The translations under genes were made by a program, and so were the position numbers. A DNA stretch of 64,000 nt, taken from assembly GCA_947568835.1 (NCBI GenBank), contig OX387605.1, positions 26,747,269 to 26,811,268 on the forward strand. Reading direction: 5' to 3'. Position 1 is the stretch's first letter; every line of letters starts with the position of its first letter. Shown here piece after piece: positions 1 through 13,900 of the stretch. Below the pieces are notes generated by a model. The model was given only the letters and a program-made list of their open reading frames with translations, had not been told where the DNA came from and made no database searches. The stretch comes from Protonemura montana. Lineage: Eukaryota; Arthropoda; Insecta; Plecoptera; Nemouridae.

Positions 1-262
1 ACTAGCACTAGCACCAGCACTAGCACTAGCACTAGCACAAGCACTAGCACTAGCACTAGCACTAGCACTAGCACTAGCACTAGCACAAGCTGACACTAGC
101 ACTAGCACTAGCACTAGCACTAGCACTAGCACTAGCACAAGCACTAGCACTAGCACTAGCACAAGCACTAGCACTAGCACTAGCACTAGCACTAGCACTA
201 GCACAAGCACTAGCACTAGCACTAGCACTAGCACAAGCACTAGCACTAGCACTGGCACAGCC
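1..262. repeat. ACTAGC hexamer microsatellite
   Basis: The window opens inside a run of ACTAGC hexamers with scattered ACAAGC variants. It lies upstream of the first visible ETV exon and is probably intronic to that gene. The left limit is not visible. Confidence 0.95.
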
Positions 263-685
263 CGGTGCAGCCCAACACTAGCTCTCCTAGCGGCAAGGAA
301 CCTGACTTTCAATCAAACTGTTGACAGACATTTTCTAATGTAGCGTTTTGACATTTTGATCGCACGGCTTTGTGCGATGAGCCTGCACCATGATTGCCCG
401 GTCCAGGGGGGGTCCTCACCCCCCCAACCACCCCACGTCCCGTGCCGTGCAGTTCCAGGGTTTGACGCGCGCGAGATGACTCCGCGAGTCTGTGCAGTCG
501 GCTGTCTCTTCAAGAAGCCCCCCTCCCCCCCACCCCTCAATGCAACCGTCAGTGACATGGGGTTGATTTAATAGAACGACACGACTCAGCAAAACATCAA
601 AGCATTTTCAATCTGATGCATCTTGTGTCACCTGTTCAGCGACCTTGCCTGGTAGGTCGGTTCACCTTCCATCACCTCGGCCTAT
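263..685. other. Non-repetitive intron or upstream stretch, no gene seen
   Basis: Mixed sequence between the hexamer run and a SINE. An AG preceded by a weak pyrimidine tract near 456 is followed by an open frame to 571, but no donor site and no PEA3-family residues follow, so I do not call an exon. There is a C-rich tract around 408-445 and another around 519-538. Confidence 0.4.
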
Positions 686-862
686 ATTTTTATTATCAAC
701 ACTATAACCGTCTCAAAAATTGATGCCCAAACGGGAACTCGAACCCCGATCTCCACCTGTCGCGGGTGTTGCTCTAACCAATTGAGCTACTTGGACCCCG
801 ATCTCCACCTGTCGCGGGTGTTGCTCTAACCAATTGAGCTACTTGGACCTCGATCTTGTTGA
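686..862 (-). repeat. tRNA-derived SINE copy with two head units
   Basis: Read on the minus strand this has an A-box-like TAGCTCAATTGG, a tRNA-like anticodon-arm region, a B-box-like GGTTCGAGTTCC, then a short body (GAGACGGTTATAGTG) and a TAATAA-type tail. The A-box half is present twice. The same family recurs at about 1990, 6703, 20478, 46630 and 60150. tRNA origin is established for SINE heads of this layout; assignment here rests on the A and B boxes. Confidence 0.8.
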
Positions 863-1757
863 CAACCTAGCGTTGCCAACCTAGCGTTGCCAACCAAGCG
901 TTGCCAACCTAGCGTTGCCAACCTAGCGTTGCCAACCTAGCGTTGCCAACCTAGCGTTGCCAACCTAGCGTTGCCAACCTAGCGTTGCCAACCTAGCGTT
1001 ACCAACCTAGCGTTGCCAACCTAGCGTTGCCAACCTAGCGTTGCCAACCTAGCGTTGCCAACCTAGCGTTGCCAACCAAGCGTTGCCAACCTAGCGTTGC
1101 CAACCAAGCGTTGCCAACCAAGCGTTGCCAACCTAGCGTTGCCAACCAAGCGTTGCCAACCAAGCGTTGCCAACCTAGCGTTGCCAACCTAGCGATGCCA
1201 ACCTAGCGTTGCCAACCAAGCGTTGCCAACCTAGCGTTGCCAACCAAGCGTTGCCAACCTAGCGTTGCCAACCAAGCGTTGCCAACCAAGCGTTGCCAAC
1301 CTAGCGTTGCCAACCAAGCGTTGCCAACCAAGCGTTGCCAACCTAGCGTTGCCAACCTAGCGTTGCCAACCAAGCGTTGCCAACCTAGCGTTGCCAACCT
1401 AGCGTTGCCAACCTAGCGTTGCCAACCAAGCGTTGCCAACCTAGCGTTGCCAACCTAGCGTTGCCAACCTAGCGTTGCCAACCTAGCGTTGCCAACCTAG
1501 CGTTGCCAACCTAGCGTTGCCAACCAAGCGTTGCCAACCTAGCGTTGCCAACCTAGCGTTGCCAACCTAGCGTTGCCAACCAAGCGTTGCCAACCTAGCG
1601 TTGCCAACCTAGCGTTGCCAACCAAGCGTTGCCAACCTAGCGTTGCCAACCTAGCGTTGCCAACCTAGCGTTGCCAACCAAGCGTTGCCAACCTAGCGTT
1701 GCCAACCTAGCGTTGCCAACCTAGCGTTGCCAACCTAGCGTTGCCAACCAAGCGTTG
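863..1757. repeat. 14-bp minisatellite, about 63 copies
   Basis: Unit CCTAGCGTTGCCAA, with a recurrent one-base variant CCAAGCGTTGCCAA. Length is almost perfectly kept at 14 bp, so copies differ mainly at this single A/T position. The array stops about 20 bp before the splice acceptor of the ETV exon at 1777. Confidence 0.97.
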
Positions 1758-1776
1758 TAAATGTCAACTCTTGCAG

Positions 1777-1939
1777 GCTGCAGTGGCGGTCCTGGTGGTG
1801 GGGGTGTAAAACAAGAATCCCGCTTCTTTCGAGCGTGTTCCCACTCCATGTCGTATGCTGGTTCCGGTGTCTACCCAGGGACCCCGTCAGGAGGCTACTA
1901 CACGCCACACCCTTACCACGCCGCACATCTCGATGTCAG
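1777..1939 (+). CDS. ETV1/4/5: ETV exon with VKQE motif
   Basis: The acceptor is CTTGCAG ending at 1776 and the donor is CAG/GTAAGA after 1939. The exon enters with two bases of a split codon and leaves with two, and carries 53 whole codons. It is rich in Gly, Ser, Tyr and Pro, with GVKQES matching a psi-K-x-E sumoylation consensus and an aromatic stretch [17 protein letters not shown]3 proteins have a similar low-complexity linker. The 14-bp array ends immediately upstream. Confidence 0.82.
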
Positions 1940-4900
1940 GTAAGACCAGGGGGGGCGTTTCAACAGATAAACCAGATTGAAATAATCTTGTCAGTATTTT
2001 ATTATTATCAACACTATAAACGTCTCAAAAATTGATATCCAAACGGTGACTCGAACCCCGATCTCCACCTGTCGCGGGTGTTGCTCTAACCAATTGAGCT
2101 ACTCGGACCCCGATCTCCACCTGTCGCGGGTGTTGCTCTAACCAATTGAGCTACTTGGACCCCGATCTCCACCTGTCACGGGTGTTGCTCTAACCAATTG
2201 AGCTACTTGGACCCCGATCTCCACCTGTCGCGGGTGTTGTTCTAACCAATTGAGCTACTTGGACCCCGATCTCCACCTGTCACGGGTGTTGCTCTAACCA
2301 ATTGAGCTACTTGGACCCCGATCTCCACCTGTCGCGGGTGTTGCTCTAACCAATTGAGCTACTTGGACCCCGATCTCCACCTGTCGCGGGTGTTGCTCTA
2401 ACCAATTGAGCTCCTTGAACCCCGATCTCCACCTGTCGCGGGTGTTGCTCTAACCAATTGAGCTACTTGGACCCCGATCTGCACCTGTCGCGGGTGTTGC
2501 TCTAACCAATTGAGCTACTTGGACCCCGATCTCCACCTGTCGCAGGTGTTGCTCTAACCAATTGAGCTACTTGGACCCCGATCTGCACCTGTCGCGGGTG
2601 TTGCTCTAACCAATTGAGCTACTTGGACCCCGATCTGCACCTGTCGCGGGTGTTGCTCTAACGCCTGTCTAACGCCCCGCTCTGTGTCCAGGTATTCACC
2701 TCCCAGGGGAGATTCCAAGTCGAGTGAGGACGCCGTCGTGGGACGCTCGGCGTTCTTCAACTTCCCAGCCTCGTGCTATAGGTGAGCGAGCGACTTAAAT
2801 GTCAACGATAACACCCAACCCGACCCGACCCGACCCGACCCGACCCGACCCGAGCCGACCCGACCCGACCCGACCCGACCCGACCCGACCCGACCCGCCG
2901 CGACCCGACCAGACCCGACCCGACCCGACCCGACCCGAGCCGACCCGACCCGACCCGACCCGACCCGACCCGACCCGACCCGACCCGACCCGACCCGACC
3001 CGACCCGACAGTGCAAGACGAATAAAAGCCCAGACGCGCGTCAAAGGGCGGTTGTCAAATTGAATTAATCACTTGTTTAACTTGCCTGGCGCGCACCTGA
3101 ACGTCGATCCATTGTACCTGCCAAACAATCTATTAACAATCAGCTGCTTTCTTTGCATATCAGCGTAGAGACAGTTGAATGTCGTGCAAACCAACGCCTT
3201 CTCTTCCATTTAACCTTTCTCCTCTCTCCTCTCTCCTCTCTCCTCTCTCCTCTCTCCTCTCTCCTCTCTCCTCTCTCCTCTCTCCTCTCTCCACTCTCCT
3301 CTTTTTCCACTCGAACGGTTTGGCGTTTTGGAAACACCGGTTCTGTGAGTTCACCGGGGTTAAGCAACACTGCGCTGGGTCAGGTATTGGATGGGTGACC
3401 ATCATACACATGACCAGTTCTGTTTGGGAGAGAGGTTGGAGGGATGAAAGTTACGCAACACTGCGCTGGGTCAGGTATTGGATGGGTGACCATCATACAC
3501 ATGACCAGTTCTGTTTGGGAGAGAGGTTGGAGGGATGAAAGTTAAGCAACACTGCGCTGAGTCAGGTATTGGATGAATGACCATCATACACATGACCAGT
3601 TCTGTTTGGGAGAGATGTTGGAGGGATGAAAGTTAAGCAACACTGTGCTGGGTCAGGTATTGGATGGGTGACCATCATACACATGACCAGTTCTGTTTGG
3701 GAGAGAGGTTGGAGGGATGAAAGTTAAGCAACACCGCGCTGGGTCTGGTATTGGATAGGTGACCATCATACACATGACCAGTTCTGTTCGAGAGAGAGGT
3801 TGGAGGGATCAAAGTTAAGCAACACTGTGCTGGGTCAGGTATTAGATAGGTGACCATCATGCACATGACCAGTTCTGTTCGGGAGAGAGGTTGGAGGGAT
3901 GAAAGTTAGTACAGCAACTTCACTCGCCTTGCTTATCAACCTCTCGACAGCAACTTCACTCGCCTTGCTTATCAACCTCTCGACAGCAACTTCACTCGCC
4001 TTGCTTATCAACCTCTCGACAGCAACTTCACTCGCCTTGCTTATCAACCTCTCGACAGCAACTTCACTCGCCTTGCTTATCAACCTCTCGACAGCAACTT
4101 CACTCGCCTTGCTTATCAACCTCTCGACAGCAACTTCACTCGCCTTGCTTATCAACCTCTCGACAGCAACTTCACTCGCCTTGCTTATCAACCTCTCGAC
4201 AGCAACTTCACTCGCCTTGCTTATCAACCTCTCGACACCAACTTCACTTGCCTTGCTTATCAACCTCTCGACAACAACTTCACTTGCCTTGCTTATCAAC
4301 CTCTCGACAACAACTTCACTCGCCTTGCTTATCAACCTCTCGACAGCAACTTCACTCGCCTTGCTTATCAACCTCTCGACAGCAACATTACTCGCCTTGC
4401 TTATCAACCTCTCGACAGCAACTTCACTCGCCTTGCTTATCAACCTCTCGACAGCATGGATTTGTGGAGGAATCCTGTTGTTCGCGTTGTACCGTCCTTC
4501 GGAAGGGACGTTAAGCCGGTGGTCCCCTTGGTCTTCGAAAGGAGTAGGCTACGTGCCGGCACTGGGTTTCCCCTCCTTCCTTCTAGGCTAGGTTAGGTTC
4601 ATCATCATCCACTCATTCACCGACGCCATTAGATTAGTGCCGCATGACCAGATGTCAAAACAGTGTGTTGTTAAACACCACAAAGAATAATAATAATAAT
4701 CGCCTCTTTCCTCCCCAAGGGTTGCAGGGCAAGGGTCGCAGGGCAAGGGTTGCAGGGCAAGGGTTGCAGGGCAAGGGTTGCAGGGCAAGGGTTGCAGGGC
4801 AAGGGTTGCAGGGCAAGGGTTGCAGGGCAAGGGTTGCAGGGCAAGGGTTGCAGGGCAAGGGTTGCAGGGCAAGGGTTGCAGGGCAAGGGTTGCAGGGCAA

Positions 4901-7900
4901 GGGTTGCAGGGCAAGGGTTGCAGGGCAAGGGTTGCAGGGCAAGGGTTGCAGGGCAAGGGTTGCAGGGCAAGGGTTGCAGGGCAAGAGTTGCAGGGCAAGG
5001 GTTGCAGGGCAAGGGTTGCAGGGCAAGGGTTGCAGGGCAAGGGTTGCAGGGCAAGGGTTGCAGGGCAAGGGTTGCAGGGCAAGGGTTGCAGGGCAAGGGT
5101 TGCAGGGCAAGGGTTGGTTCGCGCTTCTGCCGCGAGGTTTAAGCAAACATATTAATTTAAAATTCGCTGCCAGTAAGCCGTGGCGTGGGAGGGGGAGGGG
5201 GAGGGGGTTGAGGAGGGGGTGGGGGATGATGGTAATGACTCTGTGCTAGCAAAGCCGTGATTAGCCCGTGCATACCACTGTCTCATTACCAATGGCAAGA
5301 AGATGGTGTCTTGCCGCCTAGAGACCGGGACTCGAACCCCAGTCCCCAGGGACCGAGTCAGCTCCTCAGCGGTCTCTACAGTTATGTGGTGAAACGCTTT
5401 CCCCTCTCGTTTCTTCTCCCACCCCCTCGAGTACATCGAGTCGCGTTGTGTATTGATTGATTTGTGGTGTTTAACAATGTTGCTTAACTTCGGTGATCTC
5501 ACGAGCGCCGGTGTTTCCAACACGCCAAACCGTTCAGTGGTTACCCATCCGTTCAGTGGTCACCCATCCAATACATGACCCAGCGCAGTGTTGCTTAACT
5601 TTCATCCCTCCAACCTCTCTCCCGAACAGAACTGGTCATGTGTATGATGGTCACCCATCCAACACCTGACCCAGCGCAGTGTTGCTTAACTTTCATCCCT
5701 CCAACCTCTCTCCCGAACAGAACTGGTCATGTTTATGATGGTCACTCATCCAATATCTAACCCAGCGCAGTGTTGCTTAACTTTCATCCCTCCAACCTCT
5801 CTCCCGAACAGAACTGATCATGTGTATGATGGTCACCCATCCAATACCTGTCCCAGCGCAGTGTTACTTAACTTGCATCCCTCCAACCTCTCTCCCGAAC
5901 AGAACTGGTCATGTGTATGATGGTCACCCATCCAATACCTGTCCCAGCGCAGTGTTACTTAACTTGCATCCCTCCAACCTCTCTCCCGAACAGAACTGGT
6001 CATGTGTATGATGGTCATCCATCCAATACCTGACCCAGCGCAGTGTTGCTTAGCCTTTATCCCTCCAACCTCTCTCCCAAACAGAACTGGTCATGTGTAT
6101 GATGGTCACTCATCCAATACCTGACCCAGCGCAGTGTTGCTTAGCTTTCATCCCTCCAACCTCTCTCCTAAACAGAACTGGTCATGTGTATGATGGTCAC
6201 CCATCCAATACCCGACCCAGCGCAGTGTTGCTTAACTTTCATCCCTCCAACCTCTCTCCCAAACAGAACTGGTCATGTGTATGATGGTCACCCATCCAAT
6301 ACCTGACCCAGCGCAGTGTTACTTAACTTGCATCCCTCCAACCTCTCTCCCGAACAGAACTGGTCATGTGTATGATGGTCACCCATCCAATACCTGACCC
6401 AGTGCAGTGTTGCTTAACTTTCATCCCTCCAACCTCTCTCCCGAACAGAACTGATCATGTGTATGATGGTCACCCATCCAATACCTGACCCACCGCAGTG
6501 TTGCTTAACTTCGATGCGATGTGAATAGTGTTTACATTCTGTCCGTCCTGACAGGCCGGGCTCACCGACGCCAGCGCCGACTGCAGCGACGCCCACACCG
6601 ACGCCGACGCCGACGGGTGGCGTCGTGCACGTGAAGAAGGAACCTCATGACCGTGGGTACGAGCCGGACTTCGGTGAGTCTTGGTGCTTTATTTTGATAA
6701 AATCTGATTTAAATTGCAAACGCTTGCAAGACGCGGGGTATTTTATTATTATCAACACTATAACCGTCTCAAAAATTGATGGCCAAACGCGGACTCGAAC
6801 CCCGAAAGGATGCAATTGAAATCGAAATGAAATTGGTTAGAGCAACACCCGCGACAGGTGGAGATCGGGGTCCAAGTAGCTCAATTGGTTAGAGCAACAC
6901 CCGCGACAGGTGGAGATCGGGGTCCAAGTAGCTCAATTGGTTAGAGCAACACCCGCGACAGGTGGAGATCGGGGTCCAAGTAGCTCAATTGGTTAGAACA
7001 ACACCCGCGACAGGTGGAGATCGGGGTCCAAGTAGCTCAATTGGTTAGAGCAACACCCGTGACAGGTGGAGATCGGGGTCCAAGTAGCTCAATTGGTTAG
7101 AGCAACACCCGTGACAGGTGGAGATCGGGGTCCAAGTAGCTCAATTGGGTAGAGCAACACCCGCGACAGGTGGAGATCGGGGTCCAAGTAGCTCAATTGG
7201 TTAGAGCAACACCCGCGACAGGTGGAGATCGGGGTCCAAGTAGCTCAATTGGTTAGAGCAACACCCGCGACAGGTGGAGATCGGGGTCCAAGTAGCTCAA
7301 TTGGTTAGAGCAACACCCGCGACAGGTGGAGATCGGGGTCTAAGTAGCCCAATTGGTTAGAGCAACACCCGCGACAGGTGGAGATCGGGGTCCAAGTAGC
7401 TCAATTGGCTAGAGCAACACCCGCGACAGGTGGAGATCGGGGTCCAAGTAGCTCAATTGGTTAGAGCAACACCCGTGACAGGTGGGGATCGGGGTCCAAG
7501 TAGCTCAATTGGCTAAAGCAACACCCGTGACAGGTGGAGATCGGGGTCCAAGTAGCTCAATTGGTTAGAGCAACACCCGCGACAGGTGGAGATCGGGGTC
7601 CAAGTAGCTCAATTGGTTAGAGCAACACCCGCGACAGGTGGAGATCGGGGTCCAAGTAGCTCAATTGGTTAGAGCAACACCCGCGACAGGTGGAGATCGG
7701 GGTCCAAGTAGCTCAATTGGTTAGAGCAACACCCGCGACAGGTGGAGATCGGGGTCTAAGTAGCTCAATTGGTTAGAGCAACACCCGCGACAGGTGGAGA
7801 TCGGGGTCCAAGTAGCTCAATTGGCTAGAGCAACACCCGCGACAGGTGGAGATCGGGGTCCAAGTAGCTCAATTGGTTAGAGCAACACCCGTGACAGGTG

Positions 7901-10900
7901 GGGATCGGGGTCCAAGTAGCTCAATTGGCTAAAGCAACACCCGCGACAGGTGGAGATCGGGGTTTGAGTCCCCGTTTGGACATCAATTTTTGAGACGGTT
8001 ATAGTGTTTATAATAATAAAAGCAAGTCTTGGTGCTCGTCCCGCGTGATTTCCGTCCAAACAACTCAAATAATTGAGACGAGAAAGCAGAAGAATATTTG
8101 AAATCAAACTCTTAACTTCGTGGAGGTGTTGTACTCGTGGACTGCGTTGCTAAGCAACCAAAACATTCACTTGCCACACGACGGCAGGCGCCGCGTGTCA
8201 GAGCCGACGTCGAACGTGATTTCCTCGCAGCGTCGCGACGCCGTGGGCCGCGATTGATTCCCGTTTTAATTCAAACAAGACTCGCTACGTTCTTAAGTTG
8301 ATATTCATATTACCGACCGAGTTCCCAATTTCCTGCCTCGCGTCGCGTCGCACGACGCTGACGAACACTTCACACGACGCCGACGCCGACGCCGACGCCG
8401 ACGACGTGACCGCGGTGCTGATTCCAAAGCGTCGCTCGCGGCGTCGTCCTGATCCACGGCGACGCTTTGTTCCGACGCCCCACAACGTGTCGAGGACCAT
8501 GTCGAGATCCATAGCCGAACACAGCCGAACACAGCCGAACACAGCCGAACACAGCCGAACACAGCCGAACACAGCCGAACACAGCCGAACACAGCCGAAC
8601 ACAGTCGAACACAGCCGAACACAGTCGAACACAGCCGAACACAGCCGAACACAGCCGAACACAGCCGAACACAGCCGAACACAGGCTTGGCTCGGCTATG
8701 GCCTGGCTTGGCTTGGCTTGGCTTGGCTTGGCTAGGATTGGCTTGGATTGGCTTGGATTGGCTTGGCTTGGCTTGGCTTGGCTTGGCTTGGCTTGGCTTG
8801 GCTTGGCTTGGCTTGGCTTGGCTTGGCTAGGATTGGCTTGGCTTGGCTTGGCTTGGCTTGGCTAGGATTGGCTTGGCTTGGCTTGGCTTGGCTTGGCTTG
8901 GCTTGGCTTGGCTTGGCTTGGCTTGGCTAGGATTGGCTTGGCTTGGCTTGGCTTGGCTTGGCTCGGCTTGGCTTGGATTGGCTTGGCTTGGCTTGGCTTG
9001 GCTTGGCTTGGCTTGGCTTGGCTTGGCTTGGCTTGGCTTGGCTTGGCTTGGCTCGGCTCGACTCGGCTCGGCTTGGTTCGGTTCGGCTTGGCTCGGATCG
9101 GCTCGGCTCGGATCGGCTCGGATCGGCTCGGCGACGTACCAGTAGGGAAACCAGAAGCTCAACGGACACGTGACTCAATCATCCACAAGAAGAGACCCCC
9201 CCTCTCCCTTCTATAGGCCCCCCGCACACGGCGCCATGCGGCGTCATTTCCGGCGTCGGTTGATAGAATTAGAATGACTTTGTGTCCACCACTGGAGCTA
9301 TGATCAGGTCACAGTGTCAGGTCCAACCGCCACTGGGCGATGTTTTCACGGCCCAGTGGCGAAACAGAATTCAGGTGATTGAGTTTTGAGATGATAGATG
9401 ACAATCCTTACCGAAATCAGAACCCTCCCCTCCCCAGCAATAACATGCACCCTCCCCTCCCCTGCAATAACATGCACCCTCCCCTCCCCAGCAATAGCAT
9501 GCATAATTCACTTCCTTCACCCCCTGATTTCAACCCCCACGAGAGTCATTTGTATAAATCAGCTGTTTTGTGCTGCTGCCATAGCGTCGTCCTTTATCAT
9601 GGAAATAAAATCATTTTTTGTGACATCACGAAATTTCTTAGAAACCGAATCAATCATTGCTATGGCATAGAATTGATAAGAATTATTTAGAATCATGTCT
9701 ACTTGATGTAAACTTAGCGCTAGTTTTAACAAAAACTATTTCAACTGGGTTTTCAATGCTAAGTGAAGAACAACTGAATTTCCCAACATTTCGTAACTTG
9801 TACCTGTTACTTTATCAAGGGTAAGAGCAGTCCTGACAATTTTCCAATAACAAAAGAACCACATAAAATTATAACAATTACCAAGTTCAAGCTTCCTAAA
9901 TGCATCTAAACAAAATAATCAGGGTCAATAACTCAAAATAGCAATAAAGCTCGCTGCTCCAGCTCAAATCGAGTCAGAGTCGATGATTTATCGAAATCAG
10001 TGTCACATTTTCTTCGACCCTGGAATTTTAACACAAGCCTACAGAAGACCGCGTCATCATATAAGTGAATAATGCATTGAATTTAGATCAAGTTTGAGAT
10101 GAACTCTTCCACCCGCCGTTACGTGGAGACGAGCAGCGCTCGCGGCGGAACAATTATGAGTTATCAAAGATTAATGTGGATTAATGACGTACGATCGCAG
10201 GCTTGGCTTCAGTCGAACTTTGAAGCTGCTCACGGATATGTGTTAGCCGTGTTAGGTTAGGGGTTAGGGTGGGATTGGCTTCCGGTTTGGGTGGGGTAGG
10301 GTTTGGGGAGGGGAGGGGAGGGGAGGGGAGGTTGCTCTACCGGGGTGTGTACACACAAACAACGCGTATGTGTGTTGAGCAACAAAATAACGGCAAGTTG
10401 TTGCCACTAATTAGTGTAGGGCCACCCACCCCACCCCACCCTACCCCCCCCCCCCCCCCCCACCACCCACCCACACGACTCGTATAGAGCACCCGACTCT
10501 AAAAGGCGCCGAGCAAGCGATTAGCTTCGTGACTCGTCACTGATCTCAAATTACCATACACTGGTCCTCGTGAGATCACCGAAGTTAAGCAACACTGCGC
10601 TGGGTCAGGTATTGGATGGGTGACCATCATACACATGCCCAGTTCTGTTCGGGAGAGAGGTTGGAGGGATGAAAGTTAAGCAACACTGCGCTGGGTCAGG
10701 TATTGGATGGGTGACCATCATACACATGACCAGTTCTATTTGGGAGAGAGGTTGGAGGGATGAAAGTTAAGCAACACTGCACTGAGTCACCGTATTGGAT
10801 GGGTGACCATCATACACATGACCAGTTCTGTTCGGGAGAGAGGTTGGAGGGATGAAAGTTAAGCAACACTGCGCTGGTTCAGGTATTGGATGGGTGACCA

Positions 10901-13900
10901 TCATACACATCACCAGTTCTGTTCGGGAGAGAGGTTGGAGGGATGAAAGTTAAGCAACACTGCGCTGAGTCAAGTATTGAATGGGTGACCATCATACACA
11001 TGACCAGTTCTGTTTGGGAGAGAGGTTGGAGGGATGAAAGTTAGTACAGCAACTTCACTAGCCTTGCTTATCAACCTCTCGACAGCATGGATTTGTGGAG
11101 GTTGGAGGGATGAAAACCCCACAGAAAAAGTAACAGGTACAAGTTACGAAACGTTGGGAAATTCAGTTGTTCTTCACTTAGCATTGAAAACCCAGTTGAA
11201 ATAGTTTTTGTCAACGTTAGAGTTCATTGATTTTAATCTCTCTCAACGAGCCCGAGCTGTAAAACTACTTCAACGAATGGTTAAAAACTGTATAAAATTA
11301 GCATTGAAATCATATGAACAGCTGTGATTAAGCCTGGGACTTGCACTTGTTCACAACAATCTGTTGCTGAGATCAGCTGACTGGGTCCATGCAATGAATG
11401 ATCCTGTGTCCCGAGATTTGCCAGCCAAGTGGTCGTGCATCGAGCGTTGATACCCACCTTGGGACCGATCTGAGGGTGAATCCCCTTCAATGCCGCGGGT
11501 TGTTGACTGGAGAGGGGAGGGGGGGGGGGGACTCTCCCAGGAGCTAAACAAAGCACACAACGCCTCCACCCTTACTAACACATCGTCGTCTTTCATTAGC
11601 TAACTGCGACCAGGCACCAAGAGTTGAAGACGAGGCAGGATACCATGACAAGGTCTGGGTCCCACCTGACTGGGTCCCACCTAACTGGGTGCCACCTATA
11701 GCTCCATGTTGATATCAACCAGATATAATGGCTATGAATCTATCACCACACAAGTCACCTCATTATTATTATTATTATTCTTTGTGGTGTTTAACATAGC
11801 AATGTTTTGACAACGTGCCATGCGGCACTGGTCTAATGGCGTCGGTGAATGAGTGGATGATGATGAACCTAACCTAGCCTAGAAGGGAGGAGGGGAAACC
11901 CGGTGCCGGCACGTAGCCTACTCCTGTCGAAGCCTACACCCATCCATTACCTGACCCAGCGCAGTTTTGCTAGCTTTCATCCTTCCAACCTCTCTCCCGA
12001 ACAGAACTGGTCATGTGTATGATGGTCACCCATCCAATACCTGACCCAGCGCAGTGTTGCTTAACTTTCATCCCTCCAACCTCTCTCCCGAACAGAACTG
12101 GTCATGTGTATGATGGTCACCCATCCAATACCTGACCCAGCGCAGTGTTGCTTAACTTTCATCCCTCCAACCTCTCTACCGAACAGAACTGGTCATGTGT
12201 ATGATGGTCACTCATCCAATACATGACCCAGCGCAGTGTTGCTTAACTTTCATCCCTCCAACCTCTCTCCCGAACAGAACTGGTCATGTGTTTGATGGTC
12301 ACCCATCCAATACCTGACCCAGCGCAGTGTTGCTTAACTTTCATCCCTCCAACCTCTCTCCCGAACAGAACTGGTCATGTGTTTGATGGTCACCCATCCA
12401 ACACCTGACCCAGCGCAGTGTTGCTTAACTTCGGTGATCTCATGAAAACCGGTGTTTCCAACACACCAAACTGTTCGGTTAAGTCACCTCATGATTTTAA
12501 TTGTTATTTTTTGTTAATCCACGCTTTGGCAGCGCGCGTGGGTGGAGCCACCCCGCGTACATTCAGTGTGTCAGGGGATGGGGAGGGGAGGGGGGGAGGG
12601 GGGAGATTAATGATGTTCTTGTCGCCAGACTCAGTCTAACCCCCCCTCCTCACCCCCTCCACCTTCCCCTTCCACTAATTCACCCTCGTGCACCCCGAGC
12701 TAATCGCATTTACTGGTCGCATGGATAAAAATTGAATGTTAATGAATCGCACCAAGGCCAGGTGGTATAACCTGGGACAGGTTAATAACTTCACCACAGC
12801 CAGGTTAATACCTTCACCACCGCCAGGGTCGCTAGCGTCGCTGAGATGTACGGCGCTAATGTCGATCATTCAAATCCCGGAAATGATTATTTGAAAATAA
12901 TCTCGGTGTGAATTATTTGTCACAGGCACAGGTCATGACGAGGGGGCAAACATCCCCACCCCTTTCCACCCCTTCCCTTCCCGCCCTCGACTACCCCCTC
13001 CCAACCCACTTCCCATGGGAGCATACATTAGTAATTGCTAGCAACATTGAGAGTCTTCTTGCTCTCGTTTTAAACTAAATGCATGTTTAGTTTAATATCA
13101 CAGCGTGCGGTTGTTTTTAATAAATCATCAGTTAAATGAGCTCCTCGTTTCACTGGCAGCTAATCCTTATTGACATGAGACGGTGGCTGACGCCGCTGTA
13201 ACGGGGCCGTGCCTTGCTATGCCGTGCCTTGCTATGCCTTGCCTTGCCTTGCTATGCCGTGCCATGCCATGCCGTGCCTTGCTATGCCTTGCCTTGCTAT
13301 GCCTTGCCTTGCTATGCCATGCCTTGCCTTGCCATGCCATGCCTTGCCTTGCCATGCCATGCCTTGCCGTGCCTTGCTATGCCTTGCCTTGCTATGCCGT
13401 GCCTTGCCATGCCATGCCTTGCCTTGCCATGCCGTGCCTTGCTATGCCTTGCCTTGCTATGCCGTGCCTTGCCATGCCATGCCTTGCCTTGTCATGCCAT
13501 GCCGTGCCATGCCATGCCCTGCCATGCCATGCCTTGCCATGCCATGCCATGCCATGCCATGCCATGCCATGCCTTGCCATGCCATGCCATGCCATGCCAT
13601 GCCTTGCCATGCCATGCCATGCCATGCCATGCCATGCCTTGCCCTGCCATGCCTTGCCATGCCATGCCTTGCCTTGCCTTGCCATGCCATGCCATGCCTT
13701 GCCATGCCATGCCTTGCCGTGCCTTGCCATGCCTTTCCATGCCATGCCATGCCATGCCTTGCCATGCCATGCCATGCCTTGCCATGCCATGCCTTGCCTT
13801 GCCATGCAATGCCTTGCCATGCCTTGCCATGCCATGCCTTGCTATGCCATGCCATGCCATGCCATGCCATGCCTTGCCATGCCATGCCATGCCATGCCAT

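Noticed and set aside
356-571. Possible upstream ETV exon after the AG near 456
   Set aside because: No donor, no PEA3-like residues, and phase with the exon at 1777 cannot be shown.
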